From NCBI RefSeq assembly GCF_000328705.1, contig NC_019673.1:1302001-1366000 (forward strand): a stretch of 64,000 nucleotides of DNA, in the 5' to 3' direction. The notes below the pieces were generated by a model. The model did not search any database. It had not been told where the DNA came from and saw only the letters and a list, made by a program, of their open reading frames with translations. This DNA comes from Saccharothrix espanaensis DSM 44229 (GTDB lineage: Bacteria > Actinomycetota > Actinomycetes > Mycobacteriales > Pseudonocardiaceae). This document shows, one piece after another, positions 16,793 through 25,373 of the stretch; within the stretch, counting starts at the first letter, position 1, and each line of letters starts with the position of its first letter. Both the position numbers and the translations under genes were made by a program.

Positions 16793-16852
16793 TTCTCGCC
16801 TGAGAATATCTTGACTCGGAACAACCCGACCAATATGTTCTCAACCAAGAAC
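16793..16852 (+). promoter_or_regulatory. azoreductase promoter with two inverted repeats (MarR operators)
   Basis: A promoter for the azoreductase gene can be read as TTGACT at 16811-16816, a 17-base spacer, and TATGTT at 16834-16839. One inverted repeat, TTCTC-GCCT-GAGAA, spans 16793-16806 just upstream. A second, GTTCT-N6-AGAAC, spans 16837-16852 and overlaps the -10 and start region. This placement fits repression by the divergent MarR protein. Confidence 0.6.
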
Positions 16853-16867
16853 TTCTGAGGAGGGAAC

Positions 16868-17479
16868 ATGACGGGTCTGCTCCACATCGACTCCAGCGTG
16901 CGCACCGAGGGCTCGGTCTCCAGGGAGGTGACCGCCGCCTTCGCCACCGCGTGGCGGGAGGCGCGCCCGGACGTCGGCTACACCTACCGGGACCTGGCCG
17001 CCCGACCGCTCCCGCACGTGGACGGCGCGGCGGTCGAAGCCCGCCAGACCACCGACCGGCACCGCGTGGAACAGGAACTGGTGGCCGAGCTGACCGCCGC
17101 GGACACCGTGCTGATCGGCGCGCCGATGTACAACTTCTCGCTGCCGTCGGGCCTGAAGGCCTGGCTGGACTGGATCCTCGTGCCCGAGCACTTCGCGAAC
17201 CCCGAGACCGGCGTCGGCGCGCTCTCCGACAAGCACTTCGTGATCGTCACCGCCCGCGGCGGCTCGTACGCGCCCGGCACCCCGCGCCACACCGACGACT
17301 ACCAGGAGCCCTACCTGCGGTTCATCTTCGAGCGCTTGGGGGTGCGGCAGACGTTGGAGTTCGTCCACACCGAACTGACCCTCGCGCACACCGTGCCGCA
17401 CCTCGCGCAGTTCCGGGACAAGGCCGACGAATCGCGCGAGGACGCCCACCGCACCGTCCGCAAGCTGGCGCTCGCCTGA
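16868..17479 (+). CDS. FMN-dependent NADH azoreductase / quinone reductase (AzoR-like)
   Basis: A 203-aa flavodoxin-like protein. The FMN phosphate loop is IDSSVRTEGSVSRE near residues 8-21, and the isoalloxazine-contacting segment PMYNFSLPSGLKAWLDWI is near 93-110. A second flavin loop, TARGGSYAPGTP, follows at about 134-146. This is the AzoR/AcpD pattern: two-electron reduction of quinones and azo compounds with NADH. A strong GAGGAGGG ribosome site lies just upstream. With the divergent MarR gene it forms a probable quinone- or electrophile-responsive detoxification unit. Confidence 0.92.
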   Translation: MTGLLHIDSSVRTEGSVSREVTAAFATAWREARPDVGYTYRDLAARPLPHVDGAAVEARQTTDRHRVEQELVAELTAADTVLIGAPMYNFSLPSGLKAWLDWILVPEHFANPETGVGALSDKHFVIVTARGGSYAPGTPRHTDDYQEPYLRFIFERLGVRQTLEFVHTELTLAHTVPHLAQFRDKADESREDAHRTVRKLALA

Positions 17480-17512
17480 GCCCACCGACCCACCGACCAC
17501 CGAGTCGACGCG

Positions 17513-18460
17513 CTACACCGCGTTCCCGGTCGACAGGAACTCGAAGTGCGCGGTGTGGTCGCGCACGTAGGCCCAGTACGCCTCACGGGCCAGCCGCACG
17601 ATCGTCGGCAACCACCCGGCCAACGTCCCCTCGCGCGGGCAGACCAGGACGTGCCGCATCGACACCGGGTTGCCGGCGATCGGCCGGACGACCACCTCGT
17701 CACTGGGCAGGTACACCGGCTGGCACGCCGCCACCGCCCGACCGCCCGACACCAGCGCGCGGATCGAGTCGCTGCTCGGCGTCGTGTACCGGACCCTCGG
17801 CCGGAAACCCTCCTGCTCGCACGCCGCGTGGAAGCAGTCGGGCCAGCCCGCGCCGTCCGAGGGCGTCATCACCCAGGTGCGGTCGGCCAGCTCGCCCAGC
17901 GGGATCTCGGCGCGGTCGGCCAGCGGGTCGGTCGCGGCGACCGCGACGAACACCGGTTCCCGCACGATCGGCTCGCAGTGCACGGCCGGCGTCGGGTGCA
18001 GCTCGTAACCGGGGTAGTCGACGGTCGTCGCGACGTCCAGCCGGCCGGCCGTGACCAGGTCCCACAGCAGCAGCGGCGAGTAGTCCATGGTCAGCCGCAC
18101 GTCGCGGTCCGGCAGGTGGTCGGCCAGCCGTTCGGCCAACCCCACCGACACCGACCCGACCACGCCGCCGAGCGCGACGACGGCGGTGGCGTGCCGGGTG
18201 TAGCGGGCCGCGTCACGGCGCAGCTCGGCCACCCCGTGCAGGATCGCGCGGGCGCGCAGCAGCACGAAGTCGCCGACGCTCGTCGGCACCATGCCCTGCG
18301 GGTGCCGGGCGAACAGCGGCGCGCCGACCTCCTGCTCCAGCCGCTTGAGCCGGGCCGACAGCGCGGGCTGGGACATCCGCAGCACCGCCGCGGCCTTGGT
18401 GAGGCTGCCGGTCTCGGCGATCACGCACACCGTCCGCAGGTGGCGAAGCTCCAGCTCCAT
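17513..18460 (-). CDS. LysR-family transcriptional regulator
   Basis: A 315-aa LysR regulator. The N-terminal winged helix is RTVCVIAETGSLTKAAAVLRMSQPALSARLKRLE at about residues 9-42, followed by the linker helix. A periplasmic-binding-like effector domain occupies about 95-300 (VSVGLAERLADHLPDRDV, VREPVFVAVAATDPL). The ATG at 18460 is preferred, though in-frame starts exist about 12 codons upstream without a better ribosome site. The effector is unknown. LysR proteins usually control a divergent gene; here the divergent neighbour is a secreted M64 peptidase 167 bases away. Confidence 0.9.
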   Translation of the reverse strand: MELELRHLRTVCVIAETGSLTKAAAVLRMSQPALSARLKRLEQEVGAPLFARHPQGMVPTSVGDFVLLRARAILHGVAELRRDAARYTRHATAVVALGGVVGSVSVGLAERLADHLPDRDVRLTMDYSPLLLWDLVTAGRLDVATTVDYPGYELHPTPAVHCEPIVREPVFVAVAATDPLADRAEIPLGELADRTWVMTPSDGAGWPDCFHAACEQEGFRPRVRYTTPSSDSIRALVSGGRAVAACQPVYLPSDEVVVRPIAGNPVSMRHVLVCPREGTLAGWLPTIVRLAREAYWAYVRDHTAHFEFLSTGNAV

Positions 18461-18627
18461 CCACCAGAGCGTAGGGAGGCCGGGCGGTGCCATCAATCGG
18501 CCGACAGCCCATAAACCGCTTCGATCACGACTGGGATTTCCGCAGGTGAGCCCGGACGGCCCAGAGTGGGCGACGCCGGTCACGAGACCGCCGCCTCGTG
18601 GCTCCGTACCGACCTTGGAGCCGTTCC

Positions 18628-19605
18628 ATGCGCACCCGATTCCTGCCTGTCCTGGTCGCGCTCGCCGCGTCGACCGCCCTGGTGACAGCGACAACCCCAG
18701 CCACGGCCGCACCGCCCGCTTCGGCCGCGCGGGCCACATCGACCGTCGTGAAAGAGGTGTTCTCGCCCGATGGGGGCATCTCCCGCGTCCGCGTCCCACG
18801 CCCGCCCTCCGCACCCGCCCTCACCCTCGCCGCGGCGGACGTGGTCCCGATCCAGCAGACCGGACCGTCCGCGTCCCGGTTCGACCTGGTCTTCGTCGGC
18901 GACGGCTACACCGCGTCCGAACTGGCCACCTACCACGAGCACGTGCTCGCCCGGTGGGCCGAGCTGACCCGGATCGAGCCGTACAAGTCGCTCAAGCAGT
19001 CGTTCAACGTGTGGCAGGTCAACGTCGTCTCGGCGCAGTCCGGGGTGGACAACGACCCGACCCAGGGCGTGCGCCGCAACACCGCGCTGGACATGTACTT
19101 CTGGTGCGGCGACACCGAACGCCTGCTCTGCGTCAACGAGACGAAGGCCCGCCAGTACGCGAACTCCGCGCCTGCCGTCGACCAGGTCCTGGCCTTGGCC
19201 AACACCACCAAGTACGGCGGCGCGGGCGGCGGTGTCGCCACCGCGTCCGGCGGCAACGCCCAGGCGACCTGGATCGTGGCGCACGAACTGGGCCACTCCG
19301 TGGGCGGCCTGGCAGACGAGTACGACTACCCGAACGACCTCTACACCGGCGCGGAACCCCGTGAGGTCAACGTCTCCACGCACCCCAGCGCCACGATGAC
19401 CCAGCGCCGCGCGAAGTGGTACGCGTACCTGGGCAAGCAGTCCCCGGACGGCGGCGTGATCGGCACCTACCAGGGCGGTTACTACCATAAGCGCGGCGTC
19501 TACCGCCCGACCGACAACTCCCTGATGCGCTCCCTAGGCCGCCAGTTCAACCTGATCGGCCTGGACGCCGTCCGCGGCGGCATCCAACGCAAAACCACCC
19601 CCTAG
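18628..19605 (+). CDS. secreted M64-family (IgA-type) zinc metallopeptidase
   Basis: A 325-aa exported protein. Residues 1-28 are a signal peptide (RTRFLPVLVALAASTALVTA, ending near TAA). The zinc site is WIVAHELGHSVGGLADEYDY near residues 215-234: HExxH with the following DEY expected for the M64 fold. Upstream are SRFDLVFVGDGYT and NVWQVNVVSAQSGVD, which also match the family's N-terminal catalytic region. Two cysteines (FWCGD, LLCVN) may form a disulfide. M64 enzymes cleave extracellular proteins; the natural target here is unknown. GGAG lies seven bases before the ATG. Transcription probably ends near the strong hairpin at 19734. Confidence 0.9.
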   Translation: MRTRFLPVLVALAASTALVTATTPATAAPPASAARATSTVVKEVFSPDGGISRVRVPRPPSAPALTLAAADVVPIQQTGPSASRFDLVFVGDGYTASELATYHEHVLARWAELTRIEPYKSLKQSFNVWQVNVVSAQSGVDNDPTQGVRRNTALDMYFWCGDTERLLCVNETKARQYANSAPAVDQVLALANTTKYGGAGGGVATASGGNAQATWIVAHELGHSVGGLADEYDYPNDLYTGAEPREVNVSTHPSATMTQRRAKWYAYLGKQSPDGGVIGTYQGGYYHKRGVYRPTDNSLMRSLGRQFNLIGLDAVRGGIQRKTTP

Positions 19606-19733
19606 CCCCACACCCACGCCGCACCCACGTCACGCCCCCCACGCCACGCCTTCGACGTAACGCTCCCGACTCACGCCTTCTCCACCACGCCCTTCGCTGG
19701 CAATGGACCACCACGCGAGGCCGCGTCGGCCTG

Positions 19734-19788
19734 TCGAGCCGCCTTTCACCCCGATCACGCTTTCCGATCGGGGTGAAAGACGGCTCGA
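19734..19788. terminator. 23-bp near-perfect hairpin, probable terminator
   Basis: Arms 19734-19756 and 19766-19788 pair at 22 of 23 positions (one C-A mismatch at 19742/19780) around a nine-base loop, ACGCTTTCC. The stem is very GC-rich. It lies 128 bases after the peptidase stop and 89 bases before the TPR gene. There is no T-run, which is common for actinobacterial terminators. The length exceeds a typical terminator, so a mobile-element or regulatory RNA role is also possible. Confidence 0.6.
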
Positions 19789-19877
19789 TGGGCCGACTTC
19801 CAGGCGGCCGAGCCCGCCGCGACGAAGTCGCGGCAATCCAACACTGCCAGACTGTCGGCGAAGTCCGGGAGGTGTGG

Positions 19878-20867
19878 ATGTCCGAGCCCATTGCCGCCGT
19901 CGTGGTTCGTGCGGCGGAGCTCACGGCTCGTGGGTTTCCGCAGCGGGCCATCGAGTTGTTGCGGCCCGCGTTGGCGGCGAACCCCTTGCACGCCGAGGCG
20001 TGGTGCCGGTTGGCCGCCGCGCACCTCGACGCCGGGCAGCCCGATCCCGCGCTGGACGCCGCCAAGCGCGCGCTCGTGCTGGACGGCGACCACGCGTGGG
20101 CGCAACGGCTGGCCGCGTTGGCGCTGAGCGAACTCGGCCGGCACCAGGAGGCCGTGGTCGCGGCGCGGGAGTGCGTGCGGCGCAAGCCCGGCGACTGGCG
20201 GTGTCAGGTGGTGCTCGCCGAGGTGCTCTCGGCGGCACCGGACACCAGGCGCGAGGCGGTCGAGGTCGGGCAGGAGGCGGCCCGGCTCGCGCCGACCGAG
20301 GCGAGGGCGTTCCAAGTGCTCGGTGACGCCGCGTTGCGCGTCCGGGACTGGGGCACCGCCGAGTGGGCGTACCGCAGCGCGTTGCGGCTCGACCCCGCCG
20401 ACGAGGACGTGCGCGCGAACCTGGCCACGGTGCGGCGCAAGCGCGCCGCCGCGCCCGCGCACCCGTCCGGCGACGCGTTGACCCTCGCGCACGCGATGGT
20501 CTGGCCCGCGCTGTCCCGGCTGGCCGTGCTGCTGGTCGGGGGCGGTCTGCTGTTGCTGCTCGCCGGGATGCCCAAGCCGACCCCGCTGCTCGGGTGGTTC
20601 TCCGGGGTGCTGGTGGTGGGTGTGGGCGCGGTCGTGCTCCAGTTGCTCGTGCGCGCGCGGCGCGGCGTGCGCAAGGCGTTGTTCGCGCTGCCCCGCCACC
20701 GGCCGAAGGTGGCCGCCGTCACGACGATGTTCGGTCTGTCCACCCTGGTCCTCGCCGGCTGGACGGTCGCGTTGTTCCTGGGTGCCACCACCATGCAGCC
20801 GCTGGTGATCGCGTGGCTGTGCGCGCTGGTCGGCGGATCCGTCGTGGTGCTCGCCGGGGGCCGCTAA
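19878..20867 (+). CDS. membrane protein with N-terminal TPR repeats
   Basis: A 329-aa protein. Residues about 10-210 hold five TPR-like helical pairs (GFPQRAIELLRPALAANPLHAEAWCRLAAAHLDAG-type spacing, PDPALDAAKRALVLDGDHAWA, WGTAEWAYRSALRLDPADEDV). The last 110 residues contain four membrane helices (for example LAVLLVGGGLLLLLAG and LVIAWLCALVGGSVVVL). The repeats are therefore a soluble domain tethered at its C-terminus. GGGAGG precedes the ATG; an in-frame upstream extension would overlap the hairpin and is rejected. It leads a same-strand run with a small secreted protein, SecDF and an antiporter. A scaffolding role at the membrane is plausible but unproved. Confidence 0.8.
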   Translation: MSEPIAAVVVRAAELTARGFPQRAIELLRPALAANPLHAEAWCRLAAAHLDAGQPDPALDAAKRALVLDGDHAWAQRLAALALSELGRHQEAVVAARECVRRKPGDWRCQVVLAEVLSAAPDTRREAVEVGQEAARLAPTEARAFQVLGDAALRVRDWGTAEWAYRSALRLDPADEDVRANLATVRRKRAAAPAHPSGDALTLAHAMVWPALSRLAVLLVGGGLLLLLAGMPKPTPLLGWFSGVLVVGVGAVVLQLLVRARRGVRKALFALPRHRPKVAAVTTMFGLSTLVLAGWTVALFLGATTMQPLVIAWLCALVGGSVVVLAGGR

Positions 20868-20894
20868 CCTGGAGGGTGGAGAGGAGGGCCGACC

Positions 20895-21215
20895 GTGACG
20901 CGACTGCTGGTGCTCCTGGCGCTGATCGCCGGGTTCGTCGTCGCCGGTCCCGCCCACCACGCCCCGGTCGACCTGGTCGCAGTTTCGGCCACCGTCGACG
21001 CCGCCCACCTGCCCGGCACGGCGACCCGCGCCACCGCGCACCCCGTGCAGCAGTACGGGCTGCCCGGTCAGCCGCTGGACGGCGTGCAGCCGCCGGTGCA
21101 CGTCCCGCCCGAGCCCCGGCTCGCCGAGGACGTCGTCGACCCGACCCACCGCACCCCCGAGCGCACCGGCCAGGCCCCGCTCGGCGAACGCGCCCCACCC
21201 GCACACCTCCGGTAG
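20895..21215 (+). CDS. small exported or membrane-anchored Pro-rich protein
   Basis: A 106-aa protein starting with GTG at 20895 behind GAGGAGGG. The first 20 residues are a short signal or anchor (RLLVLLALIAGFVVAGPA). The rest is Pro, Ala and His-rich and of low complexity (HVPPEPRLAEDVVDP, THRTPERTGQAPLGE), with no cysteine. No family is recognised. It sits between the TPR-membrane gene (27 bases) and the SecDF gene (41 bases) and is probably co-transcribed with both. Codon bias is weaker than in neighbours, so the call is moderate. Confidence 0.55.
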   Translation: MTRLLVLLALIAGFVVAGPAHHAPVDLVAVSATVDAAHLPGTATRATAHPVQQYGLPGQPLDGVQPPVHVPPEPRLAEDVVDPTHRTPERTGQAPLGERAPPAHLR

Positions 21216-21256
21216 TCGAACCCACCCCGCACCCCGACCCCGGAGGTCACTTCGCC

Positions 21257-23434
21257 ATGCCGCGCTCCTCAGCGCGGCGGGAACTGCTCGTCCGAGGACT
21301 GCTGTCCCTCGGTGTTCTCGCCGCGTCCGCGTTCATCCTGCTCACCAGCCAGCCGCGCCTCGGTCTCGACCTGCGCGGCGGCACCCAGATCGTGCTGCAA
21401 ACCCCGGCCGAGGCCACGTCCGACAACACCGACCGGGCGATGGAGGTGCTGCGCCGCCGGATCGACGAGCTGGGCGTCGCCGAACCCGTCCTGGCGCGCT
21501 CCGGCGACCACCGGATCATCGTGGAGCTGCCCGGCGTGCAGGACCCGGCCGAGGCCATCGACGTGCTCGGCCGCACCGCCCAACTGGCCGTCCAGCCGGT
21601 CACCGGACCCGGTGACACGCCCACCGGCGAAGCCGGCGACTCGGTGGCGCTGGGACCGATCGCGATGACCGGCGAGGGGATCAAGGGCGCGGTGGCCTCG
21701 CCCAACCAGCAGGGCGCGGGCTGGCAGGTCACCGTCGACTTCCAGGGCGACGCGCCCTCGACCTGGCAGAAGGTGACCGGCGAGGCCGCGTGCTTCGCGC
21801 CCGGCGACCCGCAGCGCCGGGTGGCGTTCGTGCTGGACGGCAAGGTCGTGTCCGCGCCGCAGGTCGACCCGTCCGTGCCGTGCCGCACCGGGATGATCGG
21901 CACCAGCACCCAGATCACCGGCAAGTTCGCCAAGGCCGAGGCGGAGGAGCTGGCGCTGGTCATCCGGTCCGGGGCGCTGCCAGTGCCGGTCGAGGTGGTC
22001 GAGCAGCGGACCGTCGGCCCGACGCTCGGCGCGGAGGCCATCGAGGCCAGCAGCCGGGCGGCGGTCGTCGGCATCGCGCTGACCGGCCTGTTCCTGATCT
22101 TCGTCTACCGGCTGGCCGGGCTGGTCGCGGTGCTCGCGCTGGTCGGCTACGCGGGCATGTCCTACGCGGCGCTGCTCGCCGTCGGGGCCACGCTGACCTT
22201 GCCGGGCCTGGCCGGGTTCGTCCTGGCGATCGGCATGGCGGTGGACGCGAACGTCCTGGTCTTCGAGCGGTCACGGGAGGAGTACGCGCGTCGCAAACGT
22301 TTGCCGCGGTCGGTGGACCAGGGGTTCAAGGGCGCGTTCAGCGCCGTCGCCGACTCCAACGTGACCACCCTCCTCGCCGCCGGGCTGCTGTTCTTCCTGG
22401 CCACCGGGCCGGTGAAGGGGTTCGGCGTCACGCTGTCCATCGGCGTGCTCGCGTCGCTGTTCAGCGCCCTGGTGCTGACCCGCGTGCTGCTCCAGCTGGC
22501 CATGCCGCTGCTGGAGCGGCGACCCACCTGGAGCGGTCTGCACGACCTGGGCCGGGTGCGGACGTGGCTGACCAGCCGCGGCATCCGGCTGTTCCAGCGG
22601 CCCAAGCGCTGGCTGGTCACCGCGGCGGCCGTGCTGCTCGTCGCGCTGGCCGGGCTGTTCGTGCGCGGCCTCGACCTCGGCGTCGAGTTCACCGGCGGCC
22701 GGATGATCGACTACACCGCGTCCGCCGTGGACGCCGGCGAGGTCCGCGCCGAGCTGTCCGCCGCCGGCTTCGCCGACGCGGTCGTCGCGACCTCGGGCGA
22801 CACCGGCGTGTCGGTGCGCACCGGCCCGATCGACGAGGCCGCGGCGGCCCGCGTCACCGAAGCGGTGAACAAGGCCACCGGCGGGGCGCAGCAGGTCAGC
22901 AACGAGCTGATCGGCCCGAGCCTGGGCTCCGAACTGCGGCGCAACGCGATCATCGCACTGGCCATCGCCGTCGCCGCGCAGCTGGCCTACCTGGCGGTCC
23001 GGTTCGACTGGCGGCTCGGCCTGGCCACGGTCGTGGCGCTGGTCACCGACGTCGTCGTGCTGGTGGGCGCGTTCGCGTGGCTGGGCAAGACCGCCGATGG
23101 CGTGTTCCTGGCCGCGCTGCTGACCGTCATCGGCTACTCCGTCAACGACTCGGTGGTGGTGTTCGACCGGGTGCGCGAGCTGCGCAAGGCACGGCGCAAG
23201 GACCCGTACGCCGACGTGGTCGGTGCGGCCGTGCTGCAAACCGTGCCGCGGACGGTGAACACCGGGATCGGCGTGCTGTTCGTGCTCGCCGCGCTGCTCG
23301 TGCTCGGTGACGGGTCGCTCGCCGACTTCGCCACCGCGCTGCTGGTCGGCGTCGTCGCCGGGACCGTCTCGACGGTGTTGACGGCCGCGCCCGTGGCCAT
23401 CGCCCTGGACGGGCGCGCGGGGGGCCGCCGGTGA
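21257..23434 (+). CDS. fused SecDF protein-export subunit
   Basis: A 725-aa RND-type membrane protein in which SecD and SecF are fused. The SecD half begins with one membrane helix and the family signature PRLGLDLRGGTQIVLQ near residues 34-49. A periplasmic domain follows, then helices with the D4-type motif GFVLAIGMAVDANVLVFER near 318-336. The SecF half begins near 455 with GLDLGVEFTGGRMIDY and has TVIGYSVNDSVVVFDRVREL near 623-642. SecDF uses the proton gradient to pull proteins through SecYEG. Actinobacteria usually carry separate secD and secF near ruvB, so a fused copy here is probably a second paralogue. Its GTGA overlap with the next gene couples it to the antiporter. Confidence 0.9.
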   Translation: MPRSSARRELLVRGLLSLGVLAASAFILLTSQPRLGLDLRGGTQIVLQTPAEATSDNTDRAMEVLRRRIDELGVAEPVLARSGDHRIIVELPGVQDPAEAIDVLGRTAQLAVQPVTGPGDTPTGEAGDSVALGPIAMTGEGIKGAVASPNQQGAGWQVTVDFQGDAPSTWQKVTGEAACFAPGDPQRRVAFVLDGKVVSAPQVDPSVPCRTGMIGTSTQITGKFAKAEAEELALVIRSGALPVPVEVVEQRTVGPTLGAEAIEASSRAAVVGIALTGLFLIFVYRLAGLVAVLALVGYAGMSYAALLAVGATLTLPGLAGFVLAIGMAVDANVLVFERSREEYARRKRLPRSVDQGFKGAFSAVADSNVTTLLAAGLLFFLATGPVKGFGVTLSIGVLASLFSALVLTRVLLQLAMPLLERRPTWSGLHDLGRVRTWLTSRGIRLFQRPKRWLVTAAAVLLVALAGLFVRGLDLGVEFTGGRMIDYTASAVDAGEVRAELSAAGFADAVVATSGDTGVSVRTGPIDEAAAARVTEAVNKATGGAQQVSNELIGPSLGSELRRNAIIALAIAVAAQLAYLAVRFDWRLGLATVVALVTDVVVLVGAFAWLGKTADGVFLAALLTVIGYSVNDSVVVFDRVRELRKARRKDPYADVVGAAVLQTVPRTVNTGIGVLFVLAALLVLGDGSLADFATALLVGVVAGTVSTVLTAAPVAIALDGRAGGRR

Positions 23435-24600
23435 GCACCGGTCACGAGCTGCTCGCGGTCGGCGGGGCGTTCCTCGCGGCCGGTCTCATCGGACGCGCGG
23501 GCGTCCGGATCGGACTGCCCACCATCCCGCTGTTCATGGTGGCGGGTATCGTGTTCGGGCCCCACACGCCCGGCGTGTCACTGGTCAGCGACCCCGGTGA
23601 GCTGGGCGTGCTGGCCGGGCTCGGCCTGGTGTTCCTGCTGTTCTACCTCGGGCTGGAGTTCTCGGTGGACGACCTGGTCGCCGGCGGCCGCACACTCGCC
23701 CTGGCCGGCACCGGGTACCTCGCGCTCAACATCGGCGGCGGGCTCGCGTTCGGGTTCGCCCTCGACTGGGGCACCCGCGAGGCGCTGGTCATCGCCGGCG
23801 CGATCGGCATCTCGTCGTCCGCGATCGTGACGAAGCTCCTGGTCGAGGCCAACCGGCTGCGCAACCCGGAATCCCGGCTGGTCATGGGCATCATCGTGAT
23901 CGAGGACGTGTTCCTGGCCCTGTACCTGGCGGTGCTGCAGCCGGTGCTCGGCGGCACGTCCGGCGTCGACGCGCTGCTCGACTTCGGCAAGGCGTTCCTG
24001 TTCCTGGTCGTGCTGGCCGCCGTCGCGCGCTGGGGCGGCCGGGTGGTGACCCGGCTGTTCGGGTCGGCTGACGACGAACTGCTGGTCGTGTGCTTCGTCG
24101 GCGTCGCGGTGACCGGGGCGGCCGTCGCGCACGAACTGGGCGTGTCCGACGCGATCGGGGCGTTCATGGTCGGCGCGGTGCTCGGCGGGTCCGGCGTCGC
24201 GCCGCGCGTGCACAAACTGGTGCTGCCGCTGCGGGACGCGTTCGGGGCGTTGTTCTTCTTCATCTTCGGGCTGAGCATCGACCCGAACGCCGTGGGCGGG
24301 GTCGTCGTGCCGGTGCTGGCGGCGGTGGCGGTGACCATCGTGCTGAACCTGGGAGCGGGGCTGTTCGCGGCCAAGCTGCACTCGTTCGACCGGCAGCAGG
24401 GCGTCGACATCGGGCTGACCGTGCTGACCCGGGGCGAGTTCTCGCTGGTGCTCGCGGCCATGGCGGTGACGGCGGGGCTGGACTCGCGCGTCGCGCCGTT
24501 CGTGGCGGGGTACGTGTTGCTGCTGGCCGTGATCGGGCCGTTGGCGGTGTTGCGGTCGCACAGGCTGAGCTGGCTGCTGCCGAAGAAGCTGTTCGCGTAG
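23431..24600 (+). CDS. CPA2 cation:proton antiporter (KefB-type membrane part)
   Basis: A 389-aa membrane protein with about twelve hydrophobic segments and the Na/H exchanger core. Key stretches are FLLFYLGLEFSVDDL near residues 69-83, GAIGISSSAIVTKLLVEA near 126-143, and MGIIVIEDVFLALYLAVL near 152-169, with the family's acidic residues. It ends with no TrkA-N/RCK nucleotide-binding domain, so it is shorter than enteric KefB/KefC and would need a separate regulatory subunit or none. The GTG start overlaps the SecDF stop, so the two are made together. Coupling a proton- or potassium-moving antiporter to a proton-driven export subunit is notable. Confidence 0.88.
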   Translation: MSTGHELLAVGGAFLAAGLIGRAGVRIGLPTIPLFMVAGIVFGPHTPGVSLVSDPGELGVLAGLGLVFLLFYLGLEFSVDDLVAGGRTLALAGTGYLALNIGGGLAFGFALDWGTREALVIAGAIGISSSAIVTKLLVEANRLRNPESRLVMGIIVIEDVFLALYLAVLQPVLGGTSGVDALLDFGKAFLFLVVLAAVARWGGRVVTRLFGSADDELLVVCFVGVAVTGAAVAHELGVSDAIGAFMVGAVLGGSGVAPRVHKLVLPLRDAFGALFFFIFGLSIDPNAVGGVVVPVLAAVAVTIVLNLGAGLFAAKLHSFDRQQGVDIGLTVLTRGEFSLVLAAMAVTAGLDSRVAPFVAGYVLLLAVIGPLAVLRSHRLSWLLPKKLFA

Positions 24601-24609
24601 GAAGGCGGT

Positions 24610-25296
24610 GTGGCCGACTCGCACGCCTTCTTCGACGCCCGCGCCGAGCGCTGCACCACCGATCTCCAAGTGGTGCTGGAGATCGCTCTGCGTGAGGCGC
24701 AACGGTCGCGGGCTGACGAGGTCGGGTCGACTACCTGTGATTGGGCGTCTTGGCCCGACCTGTGGCGTACCAGGCGTTGGCGGCGGTCGGCGCCGACGTC
24801 GAGGCGGAGAACCTGATCGAGTGATGGACCTGGTCGACACCGGCCACCTGGTGGTGGCGCTGCTGCGGCAGGACCCGCTGCCGGCGTCACGGAGGCGGGT
24901 TTCCTGGCCGTCGAACAGGCGGTGCCGACGACCTGGCAGAACCGGTTCAGCGAGCAGACGTCCCGGGCGCTGGCCCACGCGTACGCCCACGCCCGACAGG
25001 ACGGCCGACGGGCAGCCGGAACCAGCGACCTCTGGCTGGGCTTGCTCTCGTTGGAGGACAGCGTCGCGGTGGCGGCGCTGTCCGTGCTGGACGTCGACCT
25101 GGCCGTGCTGTGGAACGAGACCGGCGGACGTGACAACCGCACACCGCCCGCCCGCTTGGGCAGGTGGCTGCTCGCCCTGCTCTGCCACAACCCGCCGCCG
25201 AGCGTCCACAACGTCACCGAGGCCGCGGCAGCCCGCATCCGTGACCGCGAAAGGGAACGGCTGCGCGAACTGGAGGCCGATGCCGGGCCGGCGTGA
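24610..25296 (+). pseudogene. frameshifted Clp N-terminal-domain-like gene
   Basis: Three consecutive pieces of one protein lie in two frames. From GTG at 24610: ADSHAFFDARAERCTTDLQ, then VVLEIALREAQRSRADEVG, followed by degenerate sequence and a stop. In the next frame, about 24824-24890: MDLVDTGHLVVALLRQDPLP, the hallmark of Clp-N repeats. Back in the first frame from about 24886 to 25296: TEAGFLAVEQAVPTTWQNRF through ALAHAYAHARQDGRRAAGTS, then DLWLGLLSLEDSVAVAALSV and so on. The order and content match a two-repeat Clp-N protein. At least two frame changes and a lost segment are needed, so the gene is broken unless the sequence has errors. The 125-codon frame from 24922 could still be made as a fragment. 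Confidence 0.75.
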
Positions 25297-25373
25297 CCAC
25301 CGGAACCGCCGTCGGCCACCGGGATCGCCGCTAGTGTTCGGGCTCGGGATGTTCTCTCGGAGGCGGTGGTTGG

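Noticed and set aside
19630..19836. Small minus-strand frame across the long hairpin
   Set aside because: Translation is low complexity and the frame depends on the inverted repeat.
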